From contig OX637342.1 in assembly GCA_951799405.1 (NCBI GenBank), forward strand, positions 5,394,001 through 5,458,000: DNA of 64,000 nt. The letters are read 5' to 3'. The notes under the pieces were generated by a model, which was not told the DNA's origin, searched no databases, and saw only the letters and a list, made by a program, of their open reading frames with translations. This document shows positions 44,772 through 56,217 of this stretch, in pieces. Each line of letters begins with the position of its first letter. Within the stretch, counting starts at the first letter, position 1. Origin of the DNA: Agapetus fuscipes. Lineage: Eukaryota; Arthropoda; Insecta; Trichoptera; Glossosomatidae. Position numbers and translations under genes: made by a program.

Positions 44772-45009
44772 GGCCTGTTGCACCAAACTCCAATCAGACG
44801 AAAATCAAAATTAAGTGTGATTTCTCCCTTTCAAATCAAACAATTGATTGCATATATGTAAGTCAGCTGATGTGAATCATATTTCCTGTTCAAATTCCAT
44901 CACATTTTTACCAACTTTCGAGAAATATTTAACCGAGGTCCTTACCAGAACTAAGCAATCAAATTTGATGTTTCAATCAAATATTGATTGGAGGTTGGTG
45001 CAACAGGCC
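44772..45009. mobile_element. MITE with GGCCTGTTGCACCAA ends
   Basis: GGCCTGTTGCACCAAACTCC at the left is inverted as GGAGGTTGGTGCAACAGGCC at the right. Subterminal CAATCAAATATTGATTG and AATTGATTGCA also occur. A second copy is at 56656-57080. Confidence 0.8.
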
Positions 45010-45014
45010 CAGTA

Positions 45015-45833
45015 TCGATTCGGTGTTTACAATACATAATTCATGTTTGTAGCATTTTAGATTATGTCAATAATAATGAATACGAAATAGTTGAAGGTCG
45101 AATTTCAGGTTAAAAAAAATTGAGAAGGGTTCTTTCTGTAAACATACAAAATGGCTACAAATTAATTTCAAATTACTCGCATGTTCAAGAACGTGTACTT
45201 TTTTTGTGTTTGTAAAATTCTAAAAAGACTTTTGGTCTTGTTTCATCTTAAATACAATTTTTCACAATGATAATAACAATTTCATACGAAATAATACACA
45301 AGAAATTATGTAATATAATGATTAATTATTCAATTTAATACATTACAAATAATATTTACATTACATTACATAATTATTACATTACAAATAATTTTTCATA
45401 CGAAAAAATACATTTTAAAAATTATGTAGGTAATAAAATGATTATTTATTACATTGTAGTCTTAATATTTCTTTTCTACTTAGTAAGTAATTTTAACTCA
45501 ATTGGAAAAGTAAAAATGAGCCGTATGGAACCAAAACTGGCTATCAACAGTTTTTTTTAAATAAAATAACAGTAAATCGTTTCCTCATTATTTCCATACA
45601 TCAATCTCATTTGAGAAAAATATCAAAGTTCTCCAGTTAGGGTTATGTATGAATATTAAACTTTCTTGCACTCTTTTGTATTTGATGATCATTTTTTAGA
45701 TTGAATTCGTTTCTATTCCCTAATTCTAATTGCCGTCAAAATTTGATTTGAAGGTCATTTTTCAGATTCACTGCGTTTCTTAGCTTCTACTAGGCCATAA
45801 TAGTTTTATAACCATGGTTTCCTATCCTTTCAG
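45015..45833. other. 3' end of SDR intron 1, nothing recognised
   Basis: AT-rich (ACATTACATAATTATTAC-type low complexity near 45350-45420), ending at the acceptor cctttcag before 45834. Confidence 0.6.
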
Positions 45834-46195
45834 GTCCTGCTCGCGTGATCCAAGTCATGCTTCCACTGCTTCGTCGCGCAAGAGGTCGCATCGTCAACGT
45901 CAGTTCTGGACTGGCTCGCGTAGCGTCTCCGGTGCGAGGAGTTCACTGCGCCTTGCTGTCGGGGCTGGAGGGCCTCTCCGCTTGTCTCCGTCAAGAACTC
46001 CGTCCCAGAGGAGTCGACGTGGTGGTGGTTGCTCCTGGGGAGTACACCACTGGGAATGCCTGGCTGAGTGAGTCGACCCTGCTGGACCAGGCTAAGGACA
46101 TGTGGCAACTGCTCAGCGATGAACAGAAGGGCGCTTATGGAGAAGAGTATTTTGAGCAGAGTTTGAGATCGTTAGAAAAGTTTACTAAAGGAGAT
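45834..46195 (+). CDS. SDR-family dehydrogenase gene, active-site exon with substituted Tyr and Lys
   Basis: Second visible SDR exon. It joins in frame to 5935-6088: one base from the previous exon plus GT here gives Gly, producing NLLG-PARVIQVMLPLL. It ends before gtgagt. It holds the active-site region: RGRIVNVSSGLARVA supplies the conserved Ser, but the helix that should carry YxxxK reads GVHCALLSGLEGLSACLRQE. Aligned to GGYCxSKxGVEAFSxSLRxE of RDH-type SDRs without a gap, Tyr is replaced by His (codon 45944-45946) and Lys by Leu (45956-45958). VVVVAPGEYTTGNAWL follows, matching the PG-containing segment after beta-6 of SDRs, then a helical substrate-binding part. The reading frame is open throughout with no decay, so the changes look selected rather than degenerate. 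Overlapping open frames on both strands here are shadows of this GC-rich exon. Confidence 0.93.
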
Positions 46196-48029
46196 GTGAG
46201 TATTTTTAATAGTTCTTTCGTTATTTTTAAAAGTTATTTTTTTTTAAGTTAATAATGTATTTCCTCGAGTGTTTTCAACTCGTGAAGAGCAACTTAATGT
46301 TTGATTTAACATTATTCATTTAAAATGAATCTTCATGATGACAATACACAAACCCTTCAACTTATGTTTTTCTATCACCTATAGGCCTGTCATATTTTAC
46401 GCGAAAATGTTAGAATCATAAAATAACGGCTAGTTCTGATTTTTGTAAATATGTTGTTAAGATTGGATATACACCAGTAGTATATATCCAAGTTTTCAGC
46501 TTCGAAGGACCTGTGCTAACTAAAGGGTGATACAAATGATTTTTTTGTTTTTCTCAGTATGTTCTAAACCCATATAAAAATATTGTTTTCGTTTTTCCTT
46601 AGCAACCGGACAAGTGATGTCATAATTGCGATGTCTATGACAACTTGCCAAAATAATAAGATCCAAAAAAAGTTTCACACTTAACTAAGAAACAAAGAAC
46701 TACGAGATTGAAACAAAAATGTTTGACATGACGTACAGCCATTTCATGAAATGTTTCGAAGAACAAAATATTAATAAAAATATGCTGTAAGCAATGATAT
46801 ATTGTTGGCAGAATCCTGTCATATATCTTCAAATATAATTCTTATCTAGAGCCCGGCTTATGATTGTAGGCAACCCTGGGGGGAAGGAAATCCAAAATGA
46901 CATACAAAGCCTTTGACAAAAGGCTCAGCGAATGATTTCGCAAAGAGATATGTAAGTTTACGTAAATGGAAGGAAGATCTGTAATTGAGTTTTTCATTGA
47001 CTTTACCATTCAAGACAGAAAAAAACATGAAAATAATACAGTTCCAAAGCTATGGAAAAAAATCCAGGCTTTGGAAAACCTGTGTCGTAGAATTTTAGTT
47101 TTGACAATTTTGAATGGCATTTCATAGAATGTTTATGAAGAAAAAAAAAACAAATATTCACAGTAGAAAAATTCTTCGAATGAATAATAAAGCTCTAAGT
47201 ACCAAAATACTCAATTGTGCACAAAGTATGCTGGTATATTAACAGAATAAAACAGTGTTTCGTTTTCATGTTTATTTTTATTTAAATGGGGTTCTACTAG
47301 AAAATAAAAAGTATTCAGGTTTGGTTCTATATGATAAGGCAAATAACTTTAATATGACCCTGAAATGCTAGGAATCTTTGTATCAAAAAATTATGTATGC
47401 ACTGCAAGCTGGATTAAACTACGGTAAGGAAACTATAATTTGTACAGAAATATATTTCGAAGACGAGAGTGTCGTTTGAGCTCCATAAAAAATATCTATA
47501 TACCTTCTTATTTTGGTAACAAAACTCTGATAAGTTTCAAAGATGTACAATTATTCATATTATAATCTCTCATATCACATTCACAGCTAAATCAATAACC
47601 ACTGTTTACGTACTTACATTATGAATGTGTCACTAACCCATAAAGCTGATTATAATCAATCACCATTAATGCGTAATCAGGGACGTCAATCATGTAATGA
47701 TAGAACACACTGCTTGTAAACAGAAACCGTACAAATTACTACATTATAATAATCATCCTTAATTGATTATATTCAACCCTCTTGTTTCAAATAACCAAAA
47801 TGGTATCAGTTTTCACACATTATTTATAATTTAGTAATCAAATTATAATCCATAGATCAGCATCGATCATGTTAAACAATAATAAGCGTAAAATTTAATC
47901 TAAACGCAACTATGCTGCACATATTTTGCAACTTCCGATTCCGAAAAGGTTGCATGTGGCGTATGTAACCTTTTTTTCACGGAGAAGGTGGCAGCTTTTT
48001 GACAATCATTTTACTTTAAAGGGGACTTC
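46196..48029. other. SDR intron 2, first part
   Basis: Donor gtgagt at 46196. No gene or clear repeat found in the next 1.8 kb. Confidence 0.5.
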
Positions 48030-48222
48030 TCAGCCTTGAAAGAGACTGGTTCTCATTTTTTGTAAAACCTCGCCGGTTTCTTTTTTTATCTTGGGTTCGA
48101 AGTAAGCATCCAAACGGTAAATAATTTAATAAATACAACCTTGATGGGGATCGAACCGTAGCGCTCTGGAAATAAAAATGGAGCGAAAATATTCTACCAA
48201 CTGAGCCATCGAATAAGCTATT
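48030..48222 (-). repeat. Diverged tRNA-headed SINE
   Basis: The reverse strand has GATGGCTCAGTTGGTAGAAT (A box) and GGTTCGATCCCCATCAAGG (B box), then a SINE A-like body (AAACCGGCGAGGTTTTAC). The tRNA-like part is too imperfect for a gene. Confidence 0.6.
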
Positions 48223-48246
48223 TGAAATCATTACAAAGCACTATCT

Positions 48247-48760
48247 ATAATCTATCTATAATCTAAGTTGCAAGGATATATTCATTCAAAGCTCTCAGAT
48301 GTATGCCCACAAACAAACACGTGTAGTTCGCGCTTACAAATGCTGATTGTGTACTTACAAATAAAATCCAAACCTCAAATGAACATAAGCCCTGCAACTC
48401 TTGCCGACATTCCCTGAAACAGGGGTGACATTGGCAAAGTGAACCATTTTTTACAGTATGGGTGGTCAGCCTCATACCAACCTATAAGTCAAGGAATATG
48501 AATAAAAAATTACATTTAAATATATAAAAGAACAAAACCTTACAAAGAAATCTATACAAAAAAATCAGAAATTTCCTATGCAAAAAATGTAGCAAATTAA
48601 TACACCAACATTAGAAATCACCATTGCAGATTAGCCGCCACTTCTTCCTGTCCTTGCACACTTCTTTCATTTCATCCAGAGTCATAACCTTTTTCATGCA
48701 AGTCCTCCTTTTATTATGACTCTGGATATCCCATTCATTCGCTATTTCAGAAATTTAGTT
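48247..48760 (-). mobile_element. LINE 3' end: coding remnant plus LINE-tail repeat
   Basis: Second composite in the same arrangement as 42121-42725. The minus strand encodes EIANEWDIQSHNKRRTCMKK, then TLDEMKEVCKDRKKW, RLICNGDF and stop, a ~110-bp A/T-rich spacer, then TTCCTTGACTTATAGG through to GCAACTTAGATTATAG. No internal stop in the retained coding part. Confidence 0.88.
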
Positions 48761-49026
48761 TTATTTAATTGATTAAATACAACAATAAAGTCACAGCTGA
48801 TCTTTAAACAATTTTTCTGCAAATATTTTCTCATTCTATAGAGTTTTTAAATGAATATTTCCAGATGTAAACTTACTGTTATATCATATTCTTTTAACGA
48901 TTATTAATCTCTCTTTTCAGAGACCTATTCCTAGCGCGATCATTTTATAAAATGATGAAATGGTTAACATAATCGTTGCTGCATTTCTATAAATCTTATT
49001 TTATTGTTTGTTTGCTTACATTTCAG

Positions 49027-49194
49027 GATGCCGACCTCACGCCCGTAACTCGCGCCCTTTGCGATGCTGTGTCTCGCTCTTTCCCCCTGCCCCGCTATAC
49101 ACCGGTGACAAAGAAAGAGAAGCTGCAGTCCTTCGTGGCCGACCATTTCCCGAGCGCAATCTACGACGCCATTTTCGGAAAGGAAGCCATATAA
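49027..49194 (+). CDS. SDR-family dehydrogenase gene, terminal coding exon
   Basis: Last coding exon of the SDR gene, entered in phase 0 after tttcag and ending at TAA. It encodes DADLTPVTRALCDAVSRSFP and then PRYTPVTKKEKLQSF...HFPSAIYDAIFGKEAI. This is the C-terminal pattern of RDH/17beta-HSD-like SDRs, where a conserved RY-x-P segment is followed by a short amphipathic helix. From the first visible exon to the stop, 228 residues are covered. About 80-100 residues (beta-1 to alpha-C) are therefore missing upstream, consistent with a full protein of just over 300 residues. The upstream intron (46196-49026) contains a divergent SINE, a LINE-tail repeat and a LINE 3' fragment. Confidence 0.92.
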   Translation, partial: DADLTPVTRALCDAVSRSFPLPRYTPVTKKEKLQSFVADHFPSAIYDAIFGKEAI

Positions 49195-49437
49195 AAAAAG
49201 AAAACCCTTTTTAAACACGCTTGTATACAACTCAAGCTGCCATGAAAGCATATCTAACTTCATCATCATTATAATAAGGGATGCCTTACTTTCTTCGGCT
49301 CAATACCTTTGAAAGCTCAGAGCCTCTCGGACCGCAATCCTCGGGCTCTCTGTTCTGTGCTACTTTCCTCCATGATCCTTGTCATATTATTGTCATTGGC
49401 GCAATAACCAAGAAAGGGTTTTAAATGTTATTTTATT
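49195..49437 (+). other. 3' flank / probable start of the SDR 3' UTR
   Basis: Sequence after the SDR stop codon. No AATAAA is seen before the SINE that starts at about 49439. The first canonical AATAAA downstream is near 50197, with others near 51207 and 51284, so the 3' UTR probably includes the SINE B copy or ends at a variant signal. The cleavage site cannot be fixed from sequence. Confidence 0.35.
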
Positions 49438-49438
49438 G

Positions 49439-49714
49439 AAAGGGCGCTGTTTTTTGTGTGAATCACACCTCAAGAGCCCTCTGCGAGCTAGATCGTCGCT
49501 ATAGAAAGCGCCAATTCTCAAGCAAGACCTAGTTGCTATAAAACTGGATGGACTTTTGGTGACCTGTATTTTGTAAAGGTTCATGATTCTTTTACACCCA
49601 GCGAAGAGCATATTTGAAAATGTAAATTGTATATTTTTGAGCTCCGCCGTGATTTGAACCCACGACCTTCCATTTACGAGTCCGAAGTGTTACCACTAGA
49701 CTATGGACCGGGTT
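49439..49714 (-). repeat. SINE B with tail 2
   Basis: Antisense, just after the SDR stop. Head GGTCCATAGTCTAGTGG, B box GGGTTCAAATC; body as in other SINE B copies, but ends GCAGAGGGCTCTTGAGGTGT then CAAAAAACAGCGCCC instead of tail 1. Confidence 0.8.
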
Positions 49715-49729
49715 TGGGCTATTTGATCA

Positions 49730-51600
49730 AATGCTGCTAGAGCTACTTGTGTAATACTTTTATCAATCTAAAACAGCTCCATTCAGATATCTTGATCTAA
49801 ATTTTCTAACAAACCTGCGCACATCTGTTCCATCCATTGTTCCATCTGATCTGTGGTTCCATCCCAGCAATCATTTCTTCCAGACTTTTATGATCTATTC
49901 GCTGGGAGTAACTAATCCAATGCAGTATGTTGACTGGACTACCTACGAGTTTTATTGAAAATACAACTTTTTAATATAAAAATCAAATTAATCTTCCTGT
50001 AGTTTCTGACATGGACGAGATCACGTTTATAATGCATCAAAAGAAATTGTCGCGTGTACTTTTGAAATTCTTAAAAATCTGTTCATTTTCAAATTTAAAT
50101 GCTGAGAATTTCACAAATTTGGAAACGTAGAGAGATACTATCCTAGACTATTTTTAGACATTGTCAACTTTCAGAGCATTGGCCAAAACATCAGCCAATA
50201 AAAAGCAATCCAAAGTGTCAATTCAATACAAGAATTAACAATATTGTTTGAGCTCAGTACATATTTACTTGACACTTGGATTTTTTTTTCGTACTGACTC
50301 AATACATTAACAAAATATTTGTTGTGTACATACAAACATATTTATTTTATAGCCATAGTATTTTATTGTAGGGAATGCTCAGTTTGTTTTTCCTTTTATA
50401 TAATTTTATCTGTAAAATTCATTGCTCATTAGTTTTACAATCTACAAAATGTATCGACTTTCATTTCTCATCTATAATGTTGTAAATATTTAAGCACTTT
50501 TCTGTCAGATATTTATTACTTTCTTGTCCGTATTTTATGCTTATTTTACGACATTTACCCTCTTTTATCTCTTTCTTTAGTTTTACGAGTCTCGACACAT
50601 TTGTACAGTTATGAAAACCAATTTTCCTTTGCTTTTAATGAGACTTAAATTTTTTATTATATTTTGCATTTGAGTGAACATTTTGAACTTTGTTTTCAAT
50701 GCATTTCTTTTCATTTTTTTATTAAAATAAGTCCTTTAGTTTCTAAGCTGTTCACAACTTTACTATCATTTTTGGTTTTGCCTGTTCCAAAACTATGTTC
50801 GTAAATATTTTGAGTTAAATATAATTAAAATTTGATAAAAAAATATACCTTGAGAAAACTTTTTTTACTCAAATATTGCGTTTATTTTGCTCAGTAATAT
50901 TTAGAATCTAGTCATTTTTTGTTTTCCGTTATTTTTGTGCATTTTTATTTTAATTGTAATGCATTTGTTTACACAAAATATTATAGTTGTGTATAAGGCT
51001 TTTTTATATGCTAAGAGCATTTGTTTATTATTACATTTTAGGAACAAACTTCATTTTATTTTAAATAGTTTAGTTATGAGTAAGTGTGGATATGTGGATT
51101 TTTGAGGTGTTAGAAAATATTATCATTTTCCAAGACGTATTTTTCTTTTATATAATCATTGTTTGTTAAATTCAGTACATCATTATTATATTAGTTTGTG
51201 TATGAAAAATAAATTAATTAAATATCTCCTACTCCATAATACTATAGGAAATCTATCCTTCTTTTTTGCATTTTTTTTTTAAATAAAGTTTGTCTTTTTT
51301 ATGCTCTTTGAACTTTTAAGAAAATAAACAATAAAATACCAGAACAGAGGTTTTCCTTTTTCCCGAACATAATTTCTCCCCGACGTGCTATATTTTACGA
51401 TTCATCATTTAAGTCAGGCTTGAGATATTTTTGCAGCGTATTTTTTCAGTTCGTAATTATTTTTTATTGTCCTTCACAACTCCTCATAAAAGAGGGTTTT
51501 TCCATTTTCTTTTCAGAAAATTTGCTTCAAAGTCATGGTTCATACATTTCATTATGGTAAACGGTAATTTTTCTTTAATTTTTTTTCTGCGAGTACGACA
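49730..51600. other. Downstream flank, nothing recognised
   Basis: Very AT-rich. Candidate AATAAA signals near 50197, 51207 and 51284. No coding signal. Confidence 0.5.
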
Positions 51601-51854
51601 AAAACTTGACTTTAAATTTTTTCATCGCACTTTAATAACAATTTAAAAAAAAAAAACAATTGGAAAAACGAAGTTGTAATTGAATAAGAGTTTTAGGCTT
51701 ACACGGCCGGCTGATGATGCTGGAGTGATGTTTTCCGGGATCTGTTGCCGTGGTCTGTGGGAGCTGGAGCTTCCGGACGTTTCGCCCATTTCTACGATGG
51801 GCTTCTTCAGCGTGAAGTATGATGATGATGAAGATCTTGATGAGAACTGTAAAG

Positions 51855-51998
51855 TTGTAATTCACTTTTATTTTATTTTTCGCTCACTTTTTCGCCTAAT
51901 AAGGAATCTTCAGGAGCATAATTGTTACAAATATTTTTATTATTATTTATTCCAGGCAAAACGTTTGAGCAACAAATAAAATAAAAGTGAATTAAAAC
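51855..51998. mobile_element. Foldback MITE (TTAATTCACTTTTATTTTAT arms)
   Basis: TTGTAATTCACTTTTATTTT at the left is inverted at the right (AAAATAAAAGTGAATTAAAA); inner CGCTCACTTTTTCGCCT / AGGCAAAACGTTTGAGC pair. Upstream TTCCGGACGTTTCGCCC and GGCTTCTTCAGCGTGA (51770-51817) may be part of a larger element. Confidence 0.65.
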
Positions 51999-52601
51999 TT
52001 TCTTTTTCCCATTGATATTTGTTTAATGTTAATAAAATGACTTTTAGTTCAAAGAAATCATGAAATTTGTTAAAGTAACTCAAAACTAAGTAACAATACA
52101 AGGTTGGTTTTATTTTTCCTCTGTTTATTTTAAGAGTAATGTAAAATTCAATTTTCTGAGAAATATCTTTAAATCAAAGTGGCCTAAATTGTAGAGTGTT
52201 TTTGCCAATAATGCCAAACAGAATAAAATGAAAAAACATTTTTCAGGTTTGAAATTTTGTTGTACAATCATTTCCAGGAAAGACGGTTTTCCAATATTTC
52301 CAATTAAAAAGCATTACGTATAAACTGAAGACCACACCGCATGGCCTCAGTAAAAATATTTCCGAATATTTTCATCAAAATTTCTTGAGACAGCATTTCA
52401 AAAAAAAAAAACAGCACAGAAAATCAATTAAAAATTAAACAGATTTTACGCTACAAAAATAATTCTCTTCGCGTGCTGAAAATCCTCTTAAGATAAAAAA
52501 ATGCTTTTAGCTTAAAATTTTTGAATATTATTATCTCTATTGATGAAATGTTTCAGCGGAATTTTTTTGTTAGACTCGCTTTAAAATATATATCTATATA
52601 T

Positions 52602-52829
52602 TGGGTCAAGGAAAAAGTTTCTTCGCATTTTATATGAAAATTCAGGTCTTTTTTTTCAAAGTGAAATTACATTAATTACAGTACATATGTGCCATTTTGT
52701 TCGTAGACTATCTGCCATCTTGTAGGTAGAGACATAATCCCGTTGCTGTAGAAATGTTGGAACTTCTGATCAAAAAAACGCAAGCTGAATTTTCATATAA
52801 AATGCGGAGAAACTTTTTCCCCGACCTAT
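52602..52829. mobile_element. Mariner-like MITE
   Basis: GGGTCAAGGAAAAAGTTTCT with TCGCATTTTATATGAAAATT is inverted at the right (AATTTTCATATAAAATGCGG, AGAAACTTTTTCCCCGACC). TA-rich flanks fit a TA target. Interior about 145 bp, non-coding. Confidence 0.7.
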
Positions 52830-53525
52830 TATATATGTATATGAAAAAAAAACTATGTGTAATTCTACTTTTTTAATTAGAATTAAGCAGCGTATTTTTC
52901 ATATCTTATTTTTTTATTAATATTTCATTTAAAAGTGCTGTGGATGATTTTTATTTGAAATATAAAATCTTCAAGTACTAATAATGAATATTTTTTTAAA
53001 AGACACTTAAAGCGTGAAAAAAAAATTGTCTTAAAAACGCTTTTAAAACATCTTGAAAAATAACTACCTATCCATTAAAATAATTTGAAGCTTAAATTCT
53101 TAATGATTATTATTGTACTTTGAATAACAATTTAATTAAAATACTGGTGAAAAGTCGCTCATTTTTCACTTCTCGAAATTTAATCTTGCGAATTTGTTTT
53201 AATTGAAATCCTCAACACAAGTTGGCGGGAGTTGCGCAAAAACTTGCCGAGGACTTTTATGTTTTACTCCCGTAATGAAGTAATGTTCTTAAATACCGCT
53301 TCATTTTATTATAATGAGTTTAATGTTAAATTACAAAAAGCAATTAAAAGTTTAAACAAATGATAATTACAATAATTATATATAAAATGTCTTAGTTATT
53401 CAATACAAAAAAAATATGTTCAAACGAAACTCAAATAATATTTCAGGGATTCTTTCTAAAATTCTGCAAAAATATGGTAAGTATGTCAAAAAAAAAATCT
53501 ACTAGGTGGGGAACTGCTTTGCTGT
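52830..53525. other. Nothing recognised
   Basis: AT-rich intergenic sequence. Confidence 0.5.
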
Positions 53526-53528
53526 AGG

Positions 53529-53633
53529 AATAAGGGGACTGGAGGAAAAAGAGACTTGAGGAATAAGGGACTGGAGGAATAAGGGACTGGAGGAATAAGG
53601 GACTAGAGGAATAAGAGACTGAAGGAATAAGGA
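53529..53633 (+). repeat. 16-bp minisatellite, ~6.5 units
   Basis: Unit AATAAGGGACTGGAGG; the outer units carry substitutions (AAAAAGAGACTTGAGG, AATAAGAGACTGAAGG). Confidence 0.9.
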
Positions 53634-53639
53634 GTTAAA

Positions 53640-54650
53640 TAGAATCCAAGACCCATTCTATGTGTTTTATAATTCTTCCAATATTTAAATATCCATAGAT
53701 TTTTTTTTTCAGATTATGAATAAAACTGATCAGTGCCGCGAGTATAAAACATTACGTTAATCAAAAATTTATGGAATATACGATGGCACTCCTAGGGAGT
53801 GATTTAGCTGTAATACATTTTTCGAGTTACAATCGAGATGAGTTTACGAAATAATTATACTCGGATTGCAGGTAGAATAAGAAATAAGAAATCAATGGAA
53901 TGATATCCATAAAAACGAAACAATATAGCTCACAAAACAACCCACGCATCCAATCATGTGATAAAAAATACAAAGATCTTTCATCACAGGAAATGAAAGA
54001 AAATGTACGTACATTGTGTGATTTTTTTTTTCGTAAACCAAATGTAGGTTTTCAACCATATCGTTTTACTAAAAAATGTATGAAAACAAAAACAGCACCC
54101 CGGGTGAGCGTTTTAGATTTCATTCAAGTGCAAGCTTTTGTACTTGTAGTACAGGTTTCTATCGATTCGGATTAATAGGATTTATGGAGGAAAGAGTATT
54201 GTTGTAACTTGTATGGAAACAATTATTTCTCTCGCATTCAACGGAAGCAAAATGTAAAGGGGATTTGTAAACAATAAATGATTCATTCACAATCGTTTCG
54301 TCCCTTCATTTTAAGGCAGTTTTCATACAAAAACTTCCAGTAATAAAAGCATATTTCAATTTACTTTTTTTTAGATGACTTTCTAGAGCTTTCTAATGCA
54401 CTTCCCAATTTTTGAGGGTGTGTGTAAAGGATCCAGATAAGCAAAATTAGATTCTAGCCTGTTCTCGATCCCTAGTATACAAGGCGAGTTTGGTCTGGGA
54501 AATTTTTCAGAGATTGCACTTGACAATTTGCATACATAATAAGGTATATATAGTGAAACTTATGTAGCTCTACGTGAACTGATTTCTCTTTTTTTTTAAA
54601 CAATAAAGAACTTGCATTAACCATTAAATTGTGCCCCCTTTGGTTTTAGA
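53640..54650. other. Nothing recognised
   Basis: No gene or repeat boundary supported. Confidence 0.5.
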
Positions 54651-54654
54651 CCAC

Positions 54655-54800
54655 TCGGTCCCAGGATGTGATAGGCAGACAATGTTCAGACCGACGTAAA
54701 AGATCTGGTAGTAAAGGGACCATAGAGGGAAGCAGCACAAGACAGAGAGTTCTGGAGGATTGTGGTGCGGGAGGCCCTGAGCCTTAGAGGCTTTGAGTCT
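54655..54800 (+). pseudogene. Possible LINE C-terminal fragment
   Basis: One frame reads AAQDREFWRIVVREALSLRG (about 54735-54795) after an in-frame TAG. The DR..W..VVREA pattern is typical of the last residues of some LINE ORF2 proteins (compare 56884-57060). Short, so tentative. Confidence 0.45.
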
Positions 54801-54809
54801 AAGAAAGTA

Positions 54810-55830
54810 TGTAGTAAAGTAAATTACCCGAGTATTGTAATGTTTTTACGCTGGTTCTATTTAATTAAAACAACGATGATTTATTCAACATAATTTATTT
54901 CACATTTGGTTCGGACACAGAGTCACTTTACACTTGCACAGTATAGTGGTGGAAAGATTTTTGAAGCTCCAGAGCATTTCGGTCCCTATTTTGTAAAAAA
55001 AAATAAAGAGCATTCTCGAAACATGGAGCATCGTTACTTACTAGATTTTGCTAGAACATTCAATTCAACCAATCTCGACCAAATACAAATTCTTATAAGT
55101 ACCTAATATCTATTTATTTCTAGAGAAACTTGTACAGAAAATCCACAACACATAACTACATCCTCGTAACAATATACAGGCATTTATTTCCCGACTTAGA
55201 TACACCGAGAAAATATAAATTTTGGCTTTGATTATCCGGTTATGAAAATATTCCCAGTGTTATTTAATCACAAATCCAACGAAATAATCCTTCATACGAA
55301 AAGATGATTTTCTACCATGTTATTTTGCGATTTATCCTTGGCATTTGACAATAGAATTATTCTTGTACGTATGTTTTATCCAGCTTTTGGCTTACATATT
55401 ATAAACCATTAGTCTTCTCTGAAAACAAAATTCATAAATAAATTCTAACGATGTTTTCCAACCCAAGTCAAAGCAGTAATAATAATATTTAAAAGGTTAA
55501 AAACCAAACGCGCAATCTTGACTTTTTGTGGAAAATAAAATATAATACAAGAAAAAACAGGAAATTACTTTTTCTTCTTTTCATATTAAATCATAGATCT
55601 ATTTATTCTGGAACTGCCTCTTGTGTTCCAGAAGACCAGCTGCTCTTCCATCATTTGGGTGGTTGGCCTGGTAGACGCTGGCCGTCTGGTTTTCGTATGC
55701 AACAATTTCAGTTGACCTACTTTTGCTCCTGCGGTCTACATGGTCCATCCAGAACCGTCTCCTCTTCTTATTTAATCTGACAATGTCCTCAAAGTCGCAT
55801 ATGCTTCTGATTTCTGAGTTTCTTACTCGG
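54810..55830. other. Nothing recognised
   Basis: No domain in the short open frames; a slightly GC-richer block at 55610-55760 has no recognisable match. Confidence 0.4.
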
Positions 55831-56112
55831 TCTAATCTAATCTAATCTAAGCTGCAAAGATATATATCATTTAAGATTTATATTAAATGCATTCCCACAA
55901 GCAGATATGTATAATTTCGCGCTAACACATGCCGCATGTGGACCTACAATATAAGAACCCAATCTCAAATGAACATAAGCCTTGCAACTCTTACCGTCCT
56001 TCCCTGAAACAGGGGTGACATTAGCAAAGTGAACCAATTTTTTTTTACAAGTATGGGTGGTCAGCCGCATAACAACCTATAAGTCAAGGAACATACATGA
56101 CAAATTACATTT
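55831..56112 (-). repeat. LINE-tail repeat, full length with extra upstream bases
   Basis: CTAATCTAATCTAATCTAAG tail to AAGTCAAGGAACATACATGA and CAAATTACATTTT. The last part matches the spacer seen in the 42121 and 48247 composites, so this copy is truncated slightly further upstream than most. Confidence 0.85.
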
Positions 56113-56217
56113 TTTTTAAAAAAAAAATTTTTTGTCTTTTAGTGTTTTTAAACAATTTTCTTATTGCCATATATTTATCTAGGCACTTTTGTTGAATGTT
56201 ACAAATACCATGGAATA

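Noticed and set aside
45814..46108. Overlapping open frames on both strands at the second SDR exon
   Set aside because: Shadow frames of the GC-rich exon; only the frame joining 5935-6088 and 49027-49194 has SDR motifs and splice phases that fit.
48140..48222. tRNA gene on the minus strand
   Set aside because: The head resembles a tRNA but has an over-long middle region and runs into a SINE A-like body.
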